DNA of 11,998 nt, from assembly GCA_036339295.1 (NCBI GenBank), contig JAYZBK010000227.1, positions 1 to 11,998 of the forward strand, written 5' to 3'. Shown here piece after piece: positions 10,784-11,998 of the stretch (positions are counted from its first letter, which is position 1; the number at the start of each line of letters is the position of its first letter). Under the pieces are notes generated by a model. It ran no database searches and was not told where the DNA came from. It worked only from the letters and a program-made list of their open reading frames with translations. The position numbers and the translations under genes were made by a program. The stretch is from GCA-002862325 sp036339295 (GTDB lineage Bacteria; Planctomycetota; Phycisphaerae; Phycisphaerales; SM1A02).

Positions 10784-11455
10784 TCACTTCACCCAGTCGC
10801 CCTCCAGTCCCACGATCATCCGGACCTCGTCCCCCAGGGCCTTGTTCTTGACGCCCCAGTTCATGTCGAAGTCGGATCGCTTGAGGACGAAGGTGGCCTC
10901 GAATCCCGCCTTCTTCTGGACGGGGTTGCCGGCGACGCCGGTCAGCTCGACCCGGGCGGTGATCGGGCGGGTCACGCCGTGCATGGTGAAGTCGCCGGTC
11001 ACGTCCCATGTCCCCTCGCCGGTCTTCTCGCCGCCGCTGGACTTGAACGCGACGGTGTCGAACTCCTTGGCGTTGAAGAACTGCGGGCTCATGATCGTTC
11101 GATCGAGCTTGTCGGTGCCGGTGTGGACGCTCTCGACGTCGACGCTCACGTCGAAGGCGGGCGCCTCGTCGCCGTTCTCCGGCCAGCTCATCGTCCCGGT
11201 GACCCCGTCGAACATGCCCCAGAACTGGCCGGCGCCGACGTGGTGGATCCGGAAGAGCGCCATGCAGTGCACGGGATCGAGCTTCCAGGTGAGGGCGTCG
11301 GCCGACGGGGCTTCCGCGATCGAGCCGAACTCGGCCAGCGGGTCCGGCGCCGCCATGCCGCCCGAGAGACCGGTGGAGAGACCGACGGCACCGAAGACCG
11401 CGAGGCCCGCGGCGGTGCGGAGGAGGAACGAACGAACGGCGTCGCGATGGATCAT
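10784..11455 (-). CDS. YceI-family periplasmic lipid-binding protein
   Basis: 223 residues. An N-terminal signal peptide covers about 1-35 (LLRTAAGLAVFGAVGLS). The YceI beta-barrel domain spans about 55-221, with the opening WKLDPVHCMALFRIHHVG, DKLDRTIMSPQFFNAKEFD (117-135), DFTMHGVTRPITARVEL (155-171) and FVLKRSDFDMNWG (189-201), all typical of the family. YceI proteins are lipocalin-like and bind polyisoprenoids or related amphiphiles in the periplasm; the ligand here is unknown. The ATG at 11455 has GGGAG about nine bases upstream. The frame stays open to 11734, but that part is Arg/Pro-rich and lies before the signal peptide. It is the first gene of a three-gene operon with a polytopic membrane protein and a lipoprotein, which suggests lipid or quinone handling at the membrane; that part is inference. 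Confidence 0.92.
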   Translation of the reverse strand: MIHRDAVRSFLLRTAAGLAVFGAVGLSTGLSGGMAAPDPLAEFGSIAEAPSADALTWKLDPVHCMALFRIHHVGAGQFWGMFDGVTGTMSWPENGDEAPAFDVSVDVESVHTGTDKLDRTIMSPQFFNAKEFDTVAFKSSGGEKTGEGTWDVTGDFTMHGVTRPITARVELTGVAGNPVQKKAGFEATFVLKRSDFDMNWGVKNKALGDEVRMIVGLEGDWVK

Positions 11456-11615
11456 CTCTGCGCTCTCCCGTGGATCAGGGTCGAAGGCTCGCCGGGACCG
11501 TTCCACGACCGGTCCCGGCCTCGGGGTTGGCGATGATAGTCGTGCCGCCGCGGTCGTATCCGGGGGATCCGCCCGATCCCTCCCCGGAGCCCCGCATCGA
11601 GGTTTCGGGCGAGCA

Positions 11616-11639
11616 GGGCGGGCGTTATCCGGCCCGCCC
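11616..11639. repeat. GC-rich hairpin upstream of yceI
   Basis: GGGCGGGC (11616-11623) pairs with GCCCGCCC (11632-11639) around the loop GTTATCCG. No T-tract follows on either strand. It may be a regulatory site between the two divergent transcription units or a structural coincidence of GC-rich DNA. Confidence 0.4.
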
Positions 11640-11681
11640 CTCAGAGCCCGACCGAACGACCGCTCGCATCGAGCGACGCCC

Positions 11682-11709
11682 TTGCCACGACCGGCGGGCG
11701 GGGTATACT
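11682..11709 (+). promoter_or_regulatory. Sigma-70-type promoter for tRNA-Gly
   Basis: TTGCCA (11682-11687) and TATACT (11704-11709) are separated by 16 bp and match the TTGACA/TATAAT consensus at four and five positions respectively. The tRNA begins 47 bp downstream of the -10 box. It is the best promoter match in the window. Confidence 0.75.
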
Positions 11710-11756
11710 CACGGACCCTTCGAGGAGGTCCCACCTCCGACGAGGCGACAATCCAT

Positions 11757-11828
11757 GCGGGTGTAGCTCAGTGGTAGAGCGTCACGTTGCCAACGTGAAT
11801 GTCGGGCGTTCGAATCGCCTCACCCGCT
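11757..11828 (+). tRNA. tRNA-Gly (anticodon GCC)
   Basis: 72 nt cloverleaf. The acceptor stem GCGGGTG (11757-11763) pairs with CACCCGC (11821-11827), with discriminator T at 11828. The D-arm is GCTC/GAGC with the AGTGGTA loop. The anticodon stem TCACG/CGTGA encloses loop TTGCCAA with anticodon GCC at 11789-11791. The T-arm has loop TTCGAAT, its stem containing one G-U pair. CCA is not encoded. A promoter lies upstream and an intrinsic terminator 29 bp downstream, so it appears to be a single-gene unit. Confidence 0.97.
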
Positions 11829-11857
11829 TTGAAGCAGTGCGTTGCACTGACTCGCAT

Positions 11858-11887
11858 AACCCCGCACCCTTGCGGGGTTTATCTTTA
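11858..11887 (+). terminator. Intrinsic terminator of tRNA-Gly
   Basis: AACCCCGCA (11858-11866) pairs with TGCGGGGTT (11871-11879) around CCCT, followed by TTATCTTT. A smaller hairpin CAGTGC-GTT-GCACTG (11835-11849) lies between it and the tRNA and could assist 3'-end processing. Confidence 0.88.
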
Positions 11888-11938
11888 GGTTGAACTCCCC
11901 TACTCGACCTTGTCTTGTCGCACGGTGATGAACCGAAA

Positions 11939-11986
11939 TGCACCGTTTCGTGCACCGATCCGTGACAGTTTCCGTGATAATTTGAG
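11939..11986. repeat. Degenerate 12-bp tandem repeat
   Basis: Four consecutive 12-bp units are visible: TGCACCGTTTCG, TGCACCGATCCG, TGACAGTTTCCG and TGATAATTTGAG. Neighbouring units share the leading TG and several later positions, the first two at 10 of 12. The stretch lies just after the tRNA-Gly terminator, where GC content falls. On the minus strand one frame translates as a four-residue periodic peptide (LKLS, RKLS, RIGA, RNGA) that runs off the window edge and stops at 11900-11902, but all three minus frames are open there, so coding is not shown. Confidence 0.45.
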
Positions 11987-11998
11987 TCCGCCCCATCC

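Larger units (their letters stand above)
11456..11756. other. Divergent intergenic region between yceI and tRNA-Gly
   Basis: 301 bp with no gene. It holds the tRNA promoter on the plus strand (11682-11709) and should contain the yceI operon promoter on the minus strand. On that strand TATCAT (11538-11533) resembles a -10 element 78 bp before the yceI start, but the expected -35 position (GGATAC) does not match, so I do not call it. A hairpin lies at 11616-11639. Confidence 0.6.

Noticed and set aside
11533..11538. TATCAT as a -10 element for the yceI operon on the minus strand
   Set aside because: The expected -35 position 17 bp upstream (GGATAC) does not resemble the consensus.
11900..11998. 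3' end of a minus-strand gene ending at 11900-11902
   Set aside because: All three minus frames are open in this short stretch, so an ORF alone is not evidence; kept only as a possibility in the repeat entry.

Overview
The window is very GC-rich with a strong third-position G/C bias. The gene set suggests a planctomycete, possibly of the Phycisphaerae type: an ECF sigma factor with an RskA-like anti-sigma factor, a large secreted Tricorn-type protease, FAS1 and YceI proteins, and a GT9-like glycosyltransferase. This placement is inferred from gene content and composition, not from a phylogenetic marker.

Layout. (1) 1-2097, minus strand: a membrane-anchored HAMP/SpoIIE-type PP2C phosphatase, followed 78 bp downstream by the first 49 codons of a GT9-like glycosyltransferase that runs off the left edge. 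(2) 2098-2577: a 480 bp divergent intergenic region with an 8-bp hairpin and no convincing gene. (3) 2578-5147, plus strand: a secreted protein with two FAS1 (fasciclin) domains, a GC-rich hairpin, then an ECF sigma factor overlapping an RskA-type anti-sigma factor by 4 bp (ATGA). (4) 5169-9019, plus strand: a nested hairpin and a 1253-residue secreted Tricorn-like S41 protease with a Planctomycetes-style beta domain and two acidic linkers inserted between its propeller and catalytic halves. (5) 9066-9097: a 15-bp-stem convergent terminator. (6) 11455-9124, minus strand: a tight three-gene operon of a YceI protein, a polytopic membrane protein of unknown function and a lipoprotein of unknown function. 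(7) 11682-11887, plus strand: a sigma-70-like promoter, tRNA-Gly(GCC) and an intrinsic terminator. The last ~110 bp are visibly lower in GC and hold a degenerate 12-bp tandem repeat.

How the genes work together. The most informative cluster is FAS1 - ECF sigma - RskA-like anti-sigma. In Mycobacterium tuberculosis, SigK/RskA control the FAS1-domain antigens MPT70 and MPT83. The same partners lying side by side here suggest an equivalent envelope-signalling circuit in which the FAS1 protein is the output. Most of the window concerns the cell envelope or periplasm: two-FAS1 adhesin, transmembrane anti-sigma, periplasmic protease, YceI and lipoprotein. No mobile element, CRISPR array or complete defence system is visible.
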